64,000 bases of DNA from Ceratothoa steindachneri. Lineage: Eukaryota; Arthropoda; Malacostraca; Isopoda; Cymothoidae. Positions 12,571-25,550 of this stretch are shown here, one piece after another. How positions within the stretch are numbered: the stretch's first letter is position 1; each line of letters opens with the position of its first letter. The stretch is taken from contig OZ018321.1 of the NCBI GenBank assembly GCA_963969495.1, positions 124,510,521 through 124,574,520 of the forward strand, read 5' to 3'. The translations under genes and the position numbers were made by a program. The notes below the pieces were generated by a model. The model searched no databases. It was not told where the DNA came from and saw only the letters and a list, made by a program, of their open reading frames with translations.

Positions 12571-15500
12571 GAAAGTGTCGTCAAACTTCGCTAAAACAGC
12601 AAATAATGACAGTAAATAACTTAAATATCCTTGTTGACAATATTAACATCTTTCAGTGAAACACTAATACCCTTATCCTAAGAATTCTCTAAACTCTGAT
12701 CTATAAATTGTGTAACCTGAGCTCAACCAACAACATACAAGCTCATCAGAATTCTCCTCATGTACCATTGAATCTCTGAACATAACCCCATCAGAACGCC
12801 TCTTATGACAAAGAGTCAAAGTCATAAGAGGAGACAATAATTAATATCCCTTTCCCAAAGCAATAGACATAACAGAATTTACACTAAACGTAAGGGAATT
12901 AACTAACAATTGACCTAACTAAGAATGCTATCTAAGTAAAGACCATCACACTCAATGACGTTGCAAATGGAGCTCCGAGAGGCCAGTTTAAATGATACTC
13001 GCCCATAGACGAGGAGTTAGCCAAGATAGCTCTGAGGGAAACATTAAATTGTACGAATGCTCCCTCAAGTTCTATAAATCCTTTCTCTTCAAGGAGCTTC
13101 CCTAGGGTAAGCTATAAAAGCCTTATCAATATCAAAGTCTCACAAGCCATATGGAGAGATAAAATACTGGCTAGAAATACAATAACAATAATAGTGAAAA
13201 ATATGCACAGTGAGAAAAACAACAAGGTTCTTCTCAACAACATCTATAAAGAAATTGAATGAGATATCCTACTTTCAGAAACTGCCATCAGTGATGGTGA
13301 TTCTCAGGATATTCGAATCCATTGTTTTGCAGAAAAACGTGAAGTGAGAGAAATTCGTCGAGGCTATGATAGCGGTCAAGAAACAAATGCAGTTCAGAGA
13401 AGTCAAAAAACATGGAGTTTTTCCTTTCCATCATCCTCATGAGTTCATTGGGAGATAGAGATAATTACAAGGTACATACCACTCTGCCATCACTATTTGC
13501 CTATTCACGCTATGATCTTTTTGTTCAAGGAAAAACGCCTTGCGATTTTCGCTGAGGATCTGAAAGCAAATAATTGTATAGTTGGCTTTAAACAGGCCGA
13601 CGAGATAGGGTTGAGCCTAGATCTCCTGATAAGAAAAGCCATCACAGAACAAATTTTCTCAAACTCACCTACGTTTCTTTACTATATGTAAGCTTACCTG
13701 CCATTTTGAGGAAATATAATTAATAAAGATTGTTTTATGGAAGAAATTTATAAGGGTGTTAATTTAAACTTCGATTTACCAAGCTAAATATTGAGCAATC
13801 ACAAAAATAATAGGAAATTTGAATTCGTCACATCCCACCATATATTAATAGCACCCTTCAGTAAAGAAATTGGCAAAAATGAACTTTCACCGAACAAATT
13901 GACACAGCCTAAGAATATAAGAATATATAAATGGAACCGAAACTCTTGTTTGCTAGCGAAAAACATGGATGTGGCTGACTTTTGACAGAGTAATCACGCA
14001 AACCTGTTATCAGGCTTCATTCACAAACTTTATTTGTTTTACTTTACTTTTTATTTCACTACATTATCATAAATCCTACTTACACAAACTTGGGGTTAAA
14101 CCCATGGGTAAAAGCTTTTCGCAACTCTAAATCGCGAACGAAAGTAATAATCTCTTATCAAAACAACTGTTCTAAATAAAATGTTTTTACCTTATTAAAA
14201 GATGATCCGGTTTGACTGGTGCATGTTTGTTCAAGAGATTACATCAGACTTTATCCAAAGAACGAAAAATTTGGTGAAGAATGGGAGAATTTTATGAAGA
14301 ATACATATCCAAAATTATATAATTTGGGCAAATTTTTAAATGGCTCAAGCTTAAATTTATCATCCTGGTTGTCTTCGATTTTTCGATTAATTTTGAACTT
14401 GGTTATCCTTATACCAAAAAAGAACGTCTGCGATCACAGAATAAAATAAATGTTACACTACTTGAAACATTGATGCGTACAGTTTCTAAATTAATTATGG
14501 TTTTGAATTAAAACAGAACTTCTGAACTATATTTTATATGTATAGTTAATAAAAAAGATTAGAAAAATAATCGGAGAGAAAACTTTGATTTAGTAATTTG
14601 AATTTAACGTTATTCCTGTCCATTAAAGTACTCGACAATTTGTAATTTCTTTCAGGTACTTTTCATGATCGTTGAGGGAAGCCAAATTTTCAAATCATCA
14701 CTAAACAATCCGACAATGGAATAACATATTTTGCATGAGTATGAAGATTAATATCGCATTATTAAGTTTCGAGGTTGTCTCTTCGCATCCGGCTTAAGAT
14801 CCTTACGTCCTCTTCACCATATCAGGGTTGGTTTGTCTTTCATTTTGTTTCCACCTCGGCCTTTATATCTCCCGAAGATTTGAAGTAATCAAGAAATGTG
14901 TTTTTGTTACTTCGGTTTGAAGAAGAATGATGAGACATTATGACAACAACGAATGCAATCATTACCCATAGTAATATTTCGAAATTTACTTGTTTTCTGA
15001 TATCTTGTATGAAATATTAGGGAATTATATGAGATCTCGTTCTCATTTGTATCGTTTAATTTTGCCAATATATATTCGACGGTTCGGAACTTATCAATCT
15101 TTGTTTAACTAATGTTTTGTTTTTTCTCTATTGCTTAAAGGGTTATGAAATATACGCATAATAGTGATACTTTTGAAGTAAGAACAATTGTCACTGCTTG
15201 CTGCGTATGATCTTTGAAAATTAAAAATATGTATTAGGATGAATTTTGTATTAATAAACTAGAAGAGATTGATGGGAATCTAAAACCAGTTTTCTAATTC
15301 ACTTCACATATTTACCACATCTTATTTAATTTTGGTAGCCTATAACAGGTAAGAGTATGATTGAACTAACGGCTCTTCCAAATCTCCTTTCTATATTATT
15401 CTTGTAACGGGAATAAAATTGAAGTCAGATTTTATTAAATAGAAAATATTTAGATGATATCAAAATCAATATATTGGCACTTACATATAAAATTAAGGAG

Positions 15501-16284
15501 AAAATTGAGAAGATTCACTGATGGTACCAATCGCCAATACATTGGAGGTATAAAAGCTAAACTTTTGGAAATCTTGGATCTTGAATGAATGAATAATTCA
15601 AATTTCCTCTTCATTGTTTGCAGTGCTAAATTGCATAAATCATTTTGAAAAGGAAAGATAGATAATACTTTACAACAAGAAATGTGCTTTATTATTCATA
15701 CAATAAATCATTTAGCTACATATAATGGTTAAGTGTAATTTGGACGAAATTCAATCCAAGATAGAACATAAAGGGAAAAATAGGATGGATATTTTTCGGG
15801 GGATTGATATAATGCAACCACACATTAATGAAAACATTTCTATTTTAAATCAAATTTAAAGATAAATAGATCGGAATTGAATTGACCTTAAATACGAACT
15901 TATATTGGTTAGAACAGAAATATCTATCAAGATGCTTTTAAAAGGTGGTTGATGGCTCAGCACTTTGATTACTTAAAATCGATAGATCTAATTTGTGACC
16001 CTGGTTTTGCTATTTAAGCATTTGTGTTAATCTGATTCAGCTTAGATTAATTCCAATTGAAATCAATAGTCTTCTATTTATCAAAAATATTTTTAATCTT
16101 AAAAATGAAGAGTCTTAAGAGAAGTAAGCCCATCAGGTTTTGAGCTACCCATGTAATCCCCTCATCTACACATTCAATGTACGCCTATATGCTTGAGATT
16201 AACCAAATCGGTTATAATAAGACAGAAGATTTCAACCTATGCAAAACAGAGACTTTCAACATTACATTAATTAGAAGAAATTTG
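12571..16284. other. AT-rich stretch, nothing recognised
   Basis: Frames of 64-76 codons (13497, 13791, 14219) carry no recognisable motif. The stretch 13150-13700 has long nearly open segments interrupted by stops and might be an eroded retroelement, but no signature could be assigned. Confidence 0.45.
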
Positions 16285-16338
16285 TTCCAATTTTAAGTTT
16301 TACTACATTTATTAATGTAGTAAAACTTAAAATTGGAA
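16285..16338. repeat. Perfect inverted repeat, 25-bp arms, 4-base loop
   Basis: The arms 16285-16309 and 16314-16338 are exact reverse complements separated by TATT. A transcript from either strand would fold into a 25-bp hairpin. The perfection shows recent origin or selection; it could be a miniature transposon relic, a replication-slippage palindrome or a small hairpin RNA source. Confidence 0.95.
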
Positions 16339-18729
16339 TTTCATTTTTAGAAAAAAATGAAATAATCAAGAGAAAAATATTTTAATGTAACATAACGCGA
16401 GAGGCATAATTACTGAAAAGAATTGGTAAGTTACAGACAGATAGAGAAATCATGGCGCCAATAGTATCCGATTATGGTGAAAATGGCAAGGTAGGAAAAC
16501 CACTAAGTACATTAAAAAGTGTACAAATCTTGGCTTCCAAACTGGGTTATAGACTTAAGGTTGATTATTTTACTCAATGGGTGCAAACAAGAGTTCCAGT
16601 GGTGATGTGATCTAGAGTAACATACAAAAGTTTGAATTTTCCATTTGGTCCTAAACTGACTAAAAAAGAGTTACGCAAAGGTCTAATTCACGTAGATTCA
16701 CTTACACATTAACAGCGATCGTCAGTTATTCAAATTTTAGATTGTCACTATCATGTATGCTCTATAAAACTTGGAAACTGATCTCTGCAATCAGAAACAC
16801 TAAATAAGGTGAAGGTTATACTAGACAAAATGAACTGGTGTCTCTCTAACTACTATATATTAACACATTTCTACCAAATCCACATATTATAACAATTATC
16901 CTTCTAATACCATAAAATGAATTTTGATTCCTTTGACTTCCTTCCATATTTGGCTATCGCTGTGTTTTTCAAAGTTTCCTTTCCAGGCGAATAAATGGCA
17001 CCCACCCCTCCAATAATTTTAGACCTGTTTCTCAACACATTCCTCTCCGTGCATCGTTTGTGACTAACGGATAAAGAAATTTAGGCTAAGATTAGAATGA
17101 CAATATTTGTCAAGCCGTATGGCACCACATGTCGCTCTTCTTAGATGTGAGAAATCATAATTTTTGTTTAGCTGGTCTTTTTTATTGATTTTCAGGGACA
17201 CAAGTTAAATACACACTCCGCTGATTACTGGTACAGCTAATAATGCAAGAAGAAAAATAATCTTAACGCGTTGACATATAGGTGTTGTTGCGCTGTTGTG
17301 AGTAGTTTAGAACTAAGTGTGATTTGTCCTCGAATTTTGGGTATCACTGCTGGTTATTGATTTGGCTGGCTTGTTACTGATTCGTTTCTTTAAAGAGCAC
17401 CTTTTGCATGGGGCACTGACTTACAGTGCTCGAGTTATCGTCTTTCTTGATTACAGGATCCGTAAAGGCAATCAAGGCTTATTTAACGGTAAAGAAATCT
17501 TTGGTACTAGATTCAGCCCTCTAAATTCGGTAGTAACTTGGAACGTCCACAGTTGTTGCTATCTCCATCTTGAAGCACTTTCCAATTTTCCTTATATATC
17601 AATGGATCGCACACTCCGTGGCAAACAGGAATTATAAAATGGAATTCAATTATGGCCATTAAAATTGAGTTCCAAATATGTGTTAATCCTTATTAGATCA
17701 GGTTTCCTCAATATTTCACATTATTATAGATTCTTAAAATTTTTATTTAATTATACAGAAGTATTTAATAAGGTAGTTTAATAGAAAGGTTTATTTGGGG
17801 GATTTAGTTCATCGGATATGGGTTGTTTTTAGTTAAAGATATATTAATCCTAGCAGAATTAACACAATGCATTTATATTAGCTGCCTCTTATATTATTAA
17901 AATATTTGGAGGGATAATTCTTGATATTTAATTAAGTGATTTCTGACATCTTGAGAGACATACCTTCAATAGTTGCCAAATGCAGCTCTATCTCTCCTTT
18001 TAGTGCTCAAGGTACAAATTCACTTTATCAATTCGTCCATTAATTTTATTTAAATGAAATATATAGAGCCCATTGCATTGTAATTATTACCTACACTCGT
18101 ATACACAGATTTTTTATAATTATTCAAATATTATATTCCTGCCTTTTGTTCCTTTATAAAAGCGGCACTAAATGATTTATTTAAGGATAATAAAATGAAT
18201 TGCGTACGAAAATTATATTACTTAAAAAAATATGACTGAAGCTATTTATTCCTTTACGTTATGGGACATATCGATTGTAATATTGGCGTTATTTATTATT
18301 ATAAAGTTTATTGATTACTTTTCAGGCTTAACGATGAACTGCCCGAGAGCGGTGATTTATTGCACCGCTTTTATAGATCGCACCAGCATAAAGAACAAGA
18401 AAAAAACGCTTGTATGACCAGTCTTTAGAACGCTTCAAAAGGAAAGGTACATCGATTTCAGGAAAAGGGCTATTTTAAGAGCAGTATTATCCATTCGAAC
18501 TCTCATAAGTCAAATTTTATTCTCATATGACATATCAAGTTGTTCATTTGCGATGCTTCTTTGTGTCTCTTATTCCATATTACAACGTGAACACCGCAGA
18601 CTTTCAAACAACTTATCCGGGTGGTAGATGTCCCGATAACTTCTTTACGTTATAATGATGAGGAAAGATATCTCAAACGAGGTCTGCTGACCAAAATGTC
18701 GAGTGCTCTCACTTATTCTGATTTATTTC
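16339..18729. other. AT-rich stretch, nothing recognised
   Basis: The longest frame (17362-17637, 91 codons) has no recognisable domain. No transposon end or repeat was identified. Confidence 0.5.
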
Positions 18730-19535
18730 TTTACGAAGTTCAATAATTCCCTGAGTAACCTTGGGAGGACCTTGGCAATTCTATCATACGAAAGATAATG
18801 TAAACACCTTAAGAATTTCAAATTTCGTTAGAATCGGCCGAATAGTTACAAGGTTATTGCCACCAAAAAAACTAATGCCCTGGCTAACCTTGACCTGACT
18901 TTGGTAAGTATATTATTAAAAAGGGAATGTAAAGCAATATAAGGGTTTCAAATTGTGCTGGAATCAGCCGAATAGTTATGATGTTATTGCCGCCGAAAAA
19001 TTCATTTCCGGGCTAATCTTAAGAGGAGCTTAGCACTATATCATTCTAAGGAGAATGTAAAACAACATAAGCGTTTCAAATTTCGTTAGAATCGACCGAA
19101 TAGTTATGATGTTATTGTCACCCCCAAATAATTACCTGGCTAACCTTCGGAGACTTTGGCAATTATATCATTCGAAATATAATGCAAAACAACATAAGGG
19201 TTTCAGATTTCGTTATAATGGTTCGAATAGTAATGATGTTATTGCCCAAAGAAAATAATTCCCCAGTTAACCTTGGGAGGACTTTAGGAATTATATCATT
19301 TAAAAGAGAATGTAAAACAACAAAATGTTTTCAAACTTCGTTAGAATCTGCTGAATACTTATGATGGTATTGCCAAAACAATATAGTTCTGTGGCTAGCC
19401 TTGGAAAGACTTTGGGAATTCTATCATCCGAAAGAGACTGTAAAACAACATAAGGAAAGGGATACAATTTTTTAGAATCAGCCAGAATTGTTACAATATT
19501 ATTGAAAAAAAAGCAAATTGGAGACCGATCGACCG
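18730..19535 (+). repeat. 127-bp satellite, about six copies
   Basis: The anchor GCTAACCTTGGGAGGACTTTGG recurs in diverged form near 18757, 18886, 19015, 19142, 19269 and 19396, giving a period of 127-129 bases. Each unit also has 'TTTCAAATTTCGTTAGAATC' and 'CCGAATAGTTATGATGTTATTG'. Copies differ by many substitutions, so the array is old. It ends in a distinct tail (GACCGATCGACCGACATAG) that reappears behind the second array at 23.1 kb. Confidence 0.9.
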
Positions 19536-19734
19536 ACATAGTGAGATGTAGAGTCGCCCGTGACTAACGGGTCACAATTTTCTAATAGCTTATTAAGAAG
19601 CAGAACTTAATTATATTAAAATATATATATATTGTTAAATTAAAATTGCTGGCCTTAACCTTTTGTCACACTTCATTAATGAAATTAGAAAGGTGAAAAA
19701 ATGGCCACACCCAAATTTCATAGTCAAGAATAGT

Positions 19735-21150
19735 ATAGCATTGCACATTATATCTTAATATAGATAGCATAGTGTAACTTAGCTTCTTATTGCATAGTGA
19801 TGTTTATCAAATTATATGATAGTATAACATAGCACAGTATATTATAGGATACCATAGCATAAAATAGTATAGCATAGCATAGCAAAACATTATATAGTAT
19901 AATGTAGTATAGTATATGTATTATAGTATCTCCTAGCATAGTATAACTTAGTATAGGATATTCTAATATAGCCTACTATTGTCTAGAATTGTATAACATT
20001 TTATACCATAGCTTAGTATAGTCTGGAATAGTAGACTGGTGAAACCTAGCTTAGCGTAGAATAGCCGGCCATAGTCTTACCTCACCTAGCATAATGAAGC
20101 CTAGCATAGTATACACTAGCCTAGATTGCCTAACGTAGTAAATCCTGCCTAGCCTAGCATAGTATAACAGAGTATATTATGTCGTAGCATAGTTTTCCAT
20201 AGCCTAGCCTAGTATCGGATAGTCTAGTCTAGCCTAGGTTAGTATAACCAAGTCTAGCCTAGGTTAGTAAAACCAAGTCTAGCCTAGGATTCCCTATAAT
20301 ATTAGAACTTACCATACTGTACTCTAGCGTAGTTAGCGTAGTATAGCCTAGCCTTACATAGTATAACTTAGCCTACCATAGTAAGAATTAGCCTAGACTA
20401 CTCTAGCCTATCCTCGCCTAGAAACTATGGTAAGGACTACTCTAACATAGCCTAGTACAGCCTAGCATATATAAGATAGTAAAGGTTACCATAGTATGGC
20501 TTATCATAGTATAGTCTAGCCTAGAAGAGTATAGTATAGCGTATCCTTACCTAGTATAGTTTAGAATAGTTTAACATAGTATAGCCTATCCTTTCCTAGT
20601 ATAGCCTTGCAAAGCCTTGCAAAGCCTTGCAAAGCCTAGCATAGTATAGTCTATCTACTATAGCCTACCCTATCCTAATCTAGCTTAGCATAGTATGATA
20701 TAAGCATATTATAACCTAGATTGCATAGTATAAACTAGTCTAGCTAAGCTTAGTATAGTATATCCTATTTTAGCATGGTATATCTTGGCATAGCACACCC
20801 AACCATAGTCTAGTCTAGCCTACCCTAGAATATGCCAGCTTAGCATGGTACATTATAATCTAGCCTATTCTAGCGTAGTATAGTCCAGCATAGGCTCACA
20901 TAGAATATAATAGCATATTTAGTATACCCTAGAGTAGCCTAGTATACCATAGCCTAGCCTGGTATAGACTTGCATATATAACCTAGCATATTATATATAG
21001 CCTAACCTAGCACAACTAAACCTTGTGTAGTATAACTCAGCCTAGCTTAGTATAGTATATCTGAGCCTATCATAGTGTATTCTAGCCTAGCCAGGCATAT
21101 TATAATTTAGACTAGCCTGCCTACAGAGTATAACCTAGCCTGGCTTAACG
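19735..21150 (+). repeat. Degenerate pentanucleotide 'TAG' array
   Basis: About 1.4 kb made of five-base steps of the form (C/A)TAG(C/T): CTAGC, ATAGT, ATAGC, CTAGT. It is heavily mutated at the ends and purer in the middle. Reading frames are full of stops, so it is not coding. It is flanked by the 127-bp satellite on the left and a piggyBac relic on the right. Confidence 0.92.
20606..20640 (+). repeat. Local decamer expansion inside the TAG array
   Basis: The ten-base unit GCCTTGCAAA occurs three times in exact tandem. It looks like a recent slippage event inside the older pentanucleotide array. Confidence 0.85.
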
Positions 21151-21189
21151 CAGCCTAAAATTGTATCTCAACACTATATGTACAAAATT

Positions 21190-22655
21190 ATTAAAGTTTT
21201 AGTTTTTTCCTAATAAATAGCATTAGTTGGTCTTTCTTCAACTGTAAATAGTCTTATTTCGAAAACAATATTATTGTAGGTTATTTTACATGTGAGCCAA
21301 AAAAGTGACAGATTTCAAATTTGTAAGCTGTCACCTCTTTAAGGCTATAAATAAACAAATATTTACTCCAAATTTATTTTTATAAAAGAAATATGTTTCA
21401 CAAGTAATAAAGGGAACTACTTCCTAAAAATTACATTACTTACATCGGCATATGTATAGGTGAACATAGCTTAGTCCTTATGAAATTTCCAAAAACAATT
21501 TTTCTTGCGAGCTATGCAAAGATAGGTGTCTCATTTCTGACAATATAGGTATTATTTGCTCATATATACACATCATTTGAATCATTGGAATCTCACTGTA
21601 CTTTTGCCGTAAATGGGTCAAAAGAGACTACTTTAAAAAGCCTATCGTACTTATAATCTCCTGGTTTGCCTATTTTGCTATTATCATTGAAATGAGCATT
21701 GCTTTTGATTTGTTCAAATCTACCCCTGCTTATTCTCTCCCATATGCCGCCAATACCAAGGCTGTGACCAGTATAGTCTTATAAGAGGTAAAGTAACTAT
21801 AGAACTGTTCAAAGCAGCAGAAAAAAAGTTCCAATTCTTGAGTGGTTAAATCTTATGGTTTTGATGGATCCTTCTCAATTGAATATAAATGAAATTGGTC
21901 TACATTATACTGTATTTCCGGAAGTAGAATAAAAACTCCTAAAATATTCAGAAGGTGATGAAATTGGTTTACTTGCAGCCAGATCATCAAGCTACTCAGT
22001 TGAAGCTAATGGAGAACTGTCACTTCCTATTGACTTCCAAATATGGCTCCTTTGGTTTGGTTTACTTCTTCGAAGTAGAATCTTCAGTGACACGATCATC
22101 TCAAATAAAAAACATCATTATAGGCATACAAAATTAAGCAATAATATTTATAATTCGATATAATACATACCTATTTGTGAGAAAATAAACAATGTCTACA
22201 ACCTACCTGAATTACCATCATCATCTTCATTTACATCATCAGAGCGAACTTGCTGTTTAGGAATATATCTTCAGATTCACTATCTTGTAATTGTTCCTCA
22301 TCACTTTCTCCCATTTCTCCAACAATATTGGGATTTCCATATCTTTTATAAAATTGAGTCGTTTCCATTACTAAGAAAAATTATACATCATTAGTAATAG
22401 TTTTCATTTGCAAGCTGTATATTTGCATGGTAATGACATTTCAAAAGCCACCTTGAGAAGTAAATTACTGAACGTTTCATTTTTACAAGATCTTCGCTTA
22501 CAAATAATACAATAAGTATTTCTTTCAGGTACTTAATACTGAAGTTATTGTTATACCTACAACAAAGCTTACAATATATACATAAATACAAAGATAAAGT
22601 TTAAACCTTTTTTTACCTAACAATAAGTAATTTCTAAACTACCTAGAATCTTCTG
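21190..22655 (-). pseudogene. Decayed piggyBac-like transposase
   Basis: On the minus strand an ATG near 22371 starts METTQFYKRYGNPN followed by an acidic stretch (GEMGESDEEQLQDSESED), as in the acidic N-termini of piggyBac transposases, which move elements at TTAA sites. Around 21760-21600 comes ISRGRFEQIKSNAHFNDN, then KPGDYKYDRLFK, matching the conserved block of the DDE_Tnp_1_7 family (usually 'MSRNRFEEILRYLHFNDN' and 'YDRLFKIRP'). The rest is broken by stops and frameshifts, and the C-terminal catalytic part and cysteine-rich domain were not found. It sits between two parts of the TAG array, so it probably inserted into it. Exact element ends were not identified; TTAA occurs at 21145 and 22684 but I could not tie these to termini. 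Confidence 0.7.
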
Positions 22656-22930
22656 TTGTAGCATAGTATAACCTAGCCTAGCATTAACTATCCTAGACAG
22701 GTATAGCATATACTTTCCTATCATACCATAGTTAAGCATAGCTTATTATTGTCTAGCCTAGCCTACTATATGCTATCCTAGGATAGCATATTATAGCATA
22801 AATTAGCATAGTATATCTTAGCCTTGTACAGTATATTTTATCAAAGCTTAGCCTATAATAGCCTAGCATAGTATAGCCAATTTTAGGCTTACCTACCAGC
22901 GTATATCATATTATAGCCTAGTCTAGTCTA
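22656..22930 (+). repeat. 'TAG' pentanucleotide array, right part
   Basis: The same (C/A)TAG(C/T) five-base steps as at 19.7-21.1 kb, resuming after the piggyBac relic. It is most simply the other half of one array split by that insertion. Confidence 0.88.
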
Positions 22931-23160
22931 TCAAATTATCAACCAAATAGTTATTATGTTATTCCCAAACAAAATAATTCCCGGGCTAACCTTGGGAAGA
23001 CTTTGGCAATTATATCATTCGAAAGAGAATGTAAAACAACAAAGATTTTAAATTTTATTAGAATCGGCCGCATAGTTACAATATTATTACAAAAACCAAG
23101 GAAAAGCAGAAGGGGACCAAGTGACCGATATAGAATGAGGAAGATTCGCGCACGATTAGA
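22931..23160 (+). repeat. 127-bp satellite, about 1.7 copies
   Basis: Carries the same anchors as the 18.7 kb array (CCGGGCTAACCTTGGGAAGAC, AGAATGTAAAACAAC, TTAGAATCGGCCG) and ends in a related tail (GGGGACCAAGTGACCGATATAG). It is in the same orientation as the first array, so the TAG array lies between two satellite segments. Confidence 0.85.
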
Positions 23161-24069
23161 CTCGAAAGCGACTAAAACTTGTAAGGCTCAATTAGCTGAG
23201 AATTATGGTGAGAAATATATGGGCTAATTCGTAGTTGAAATCTTAATCCCCTTTTGAATGATAGATTTTTGCTCTTAAAAGGTAAAATTTCTACTCTATT
23301 TGAGTTCGATAAAAGGTTGTTAGCGGAAGAGAAAAGAACGTTGACGCCCATATGGAGGGCTTTTAGGCAAATATTTTGCACCACAGACAAATGAATACCG
23401 GTGAAGAATGATTCATTCTTCAGTTTTACACTGCGCTTCTCACTATCCACGATATAATATGTAAAGAAATAAGGACTTCTAGTTTAAATTTATTTAACTC
23501 TCATTTCTATCATTGTTTTTTTTATTTTTGGCGATTATATTCGTGGATTTCACCAAACTTCATTCAGGATGATTTTTCAGATTACTTTATAAGAATTTAA
23601 TATTTACGGGTTTAAATAGCAAATAACTATAATGATAGAAATATTTAAGAGATTTAAATTATATCTAAAAAATTCCTTTAATATTTTCAATAGAATTTTC
23701 CAAGCTTGCAATTATTTGTAGAAATACTTTTTCACCCGGCAATAAACAATATGCAATAAATAAATGCAAAATAAATTATTGAGTAAGATGTAGCAAAGAA
23801 TAAAATCACGTTTGTCTACAAAACAATGGGAAGTATAAGAAGAACAAACCAAAATGATATAAGCTATTATAAATAAAATTCACCTAATTATAATAGGCCT
23901 AGATTAAAAGTTCAATAAGAATTAATGGATAACTAAGTAATTATATATCGATTTTCAACTAATAAGAAAGGAATATTACTATATAATTAATTGGTTAATT
24001 CAAGTAATTGTATAATTTTATAGGTCGGAATTTGGACATAATGGAATATCAAATAAAAGAAACACAATG
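23161..24069. other. AT-rich stretch, nothing recognised
   Basis: A 92-codon minus-strand frame (23172-23450) has no known motif. Nothing else is seen. Confidence 0.45.
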
Positions 24070-24152
24070 AGCTTTTTAACCTCTTTATGTGAGGCCATAT
24101 TTGAGGGTGAGAGTGAAACAAGGAATAATAAATGTGAGTTTTTCCTAGAGAT

Positions 24153-24153
<1 letters not shown>
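24070..24153 (+). mobile_element. Possible Penelope-like element 3' terminus (type H)
   Basis: GTGAAACAAGGAATAATAAA lies about 40 bases before a TA tract. The other PLE termini of the window likewise have GAAAC or GAAA followed by an A-rich AATAAA-like tail and TA repeats. A clear CUGANGA block was not found, so the call is tentative. Confidence 0.3.

Positions 24154-24206
<53 letters not shown>
24154..24206. repeat. (TA)n microsatellite
   Basis: About 53 bases of TA, bordered on the right by the first base of a TA-targeting transposon. The 76-codon minus-strand frame through it is not a gene. Confidence 0.97.
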
Positions 24207-24210
<4 letters not shown>

Positions 24211-25500
24211 GTTCCATTAAGACGGATCTAAGTTAGCAGTAAATAAAACAGTGTTATTGGTAAAAATTTATTGATTTCACTATTGGATCATGTTATGTGA
24301 GTCATGGTAATTATGTGTGAAAAATAATAGCGTCTAAATGTCCGGCAAAACTTCGGCGGCACACCTCCACTTGATGGTCAAAATTTTGATGGCGTCTCTG
24401 CATAGTTGCTCCTCGATCTCACCAATATACGTTATTATCTCGTCCTTCAGCTGTTGAATTGTTGTTGGCTTGTTGGATTAGACCTTACTTTTAAGATGAC
24501 CACAAAGGAAGAAATCTAAAGGCGTCAAGTTACACGATCATGGTGGCCAATTGATCTCGCTGTTTCGAGGGATGATGCGACCTGGAAACTTCTCATTCAA
24601 TAAAGCCATTGTTGCATCGGCTGTGTGGCATGTGGCCCTGTCCTGTTGAAACTACAAATCTTCGACATCCATAGAATTTAATTCAGGCCATAAAAAGTTG
24701 GTTATCATGGCACGGTATCGCTCGCCTGTCACCGTAACAGAATTCCCGGCCTCATTTTCAAAGAAATGATTCCGCTAGCAAAAAAAGCACACCAAACAGT
24801 GACCTTTTGTGGCTTCAGTGGCTTTTCAACAATCTTCCTGGGATTTCATCAGCCCAAATGCGACAATTCTGCTTATTAACGAATACACCAAGATGAAAAT
24901 GGGCTTCATCACTAAAGATCATTTTTTGCGAAAAATCATCATCGGTTTGTTTTTGTTTGGGTACCCAATTGACGAATGTACGGCCCTACAAATGGTCCGC
25001 AGTCTTCAGTTCTTGTATCAATTGAATTTTGTAAGCATGTAGAACAAATCTTTTGTCAAAATTCGTTGTAACGTTGTTGTGGAGCGGTTCAATTCCTTCA
25101 CGCAATGACGAATAGAGGTGTCTGGATCTTCGGCCACATTCTCGCGCACTGCAGCAATGTTTTCAGCTGTACAGCTTAAACGAGCCCGCAAAAGTGTTTT
25201 CATATCTGCTACCGACCCCGTTTGTTTGAATTTACGAAGAATTTTCGCAATTGCAATCTCGGTTAGTCGCTTATGTTGACCAAAAAATCGCGAAGTTCCC
25301 GAAATGCGTTTCTGTTTGAACGTCCATTTTCGTAATAGGCTTTGATAAAGGCCTTGATTTAATCAAGATCAAAACGGTTGCTCGCTGCCTCAGTGTGTTT
25401 TGTCCTAATTCCACCCCGGACGGATTTTTCGAAGTAGGAAATAACAATTTTCCGAAGAAAGAATTATTCCGTTTTTCTCTTTAATGCAGTATGCTGGATT
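24207..25500 (-). mobile_element. IS630/Tc1/mariner-type element, broken transposase
   Basis: A minus-strand transposase remnant of about full length. From the right: FIKAYYENGRS (N-terminal helix-turn-helix), ENIAAVRENVAEDPDTSIRH (second DNA-binding part, 25150-25090), KMIFSDEAHFHLGVFVNKQN (first catalytic Asp, about 24920-24865), QQDRATCHTADATMALLNEK (second catalytic Asp, about 24640-24590), then SCNLTPLDFFLCG and a C-terminal GHLDAIIFHT-like tail. The third catalytic region is recognisable but the preceding Asp of 'CDLTPLDFF' is Asn. Many stops and shifts make it inactive. The left end starts AGGGTGTTCCATTAAGACGG directly after (TA)n, consistent with TA target choice. A shorter relative is at 38.9-39.9 kb. 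Confidence 0.8.
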
Positions 25501-25529
25501 TATTTCATTATTCTATCACGCCAATGAAA

Positions 25530-25550
25530 AATATATATTATATATATATG
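25530..25550. repeat. Short imperfect TA tract
   Basis: About 21 bases of TA with one break. It lies between the end of the Tc-type element and the tail of a minus-strand PLE terminus. Confidence 0.85.

Noticed and set aside
19735..21150. CRISPR-like or regulatory direct repeat array
   Set aside because: Period is five bases with no spacers, the genome is eukaryotic, and the units are degenerate, so it is a simple satellite.
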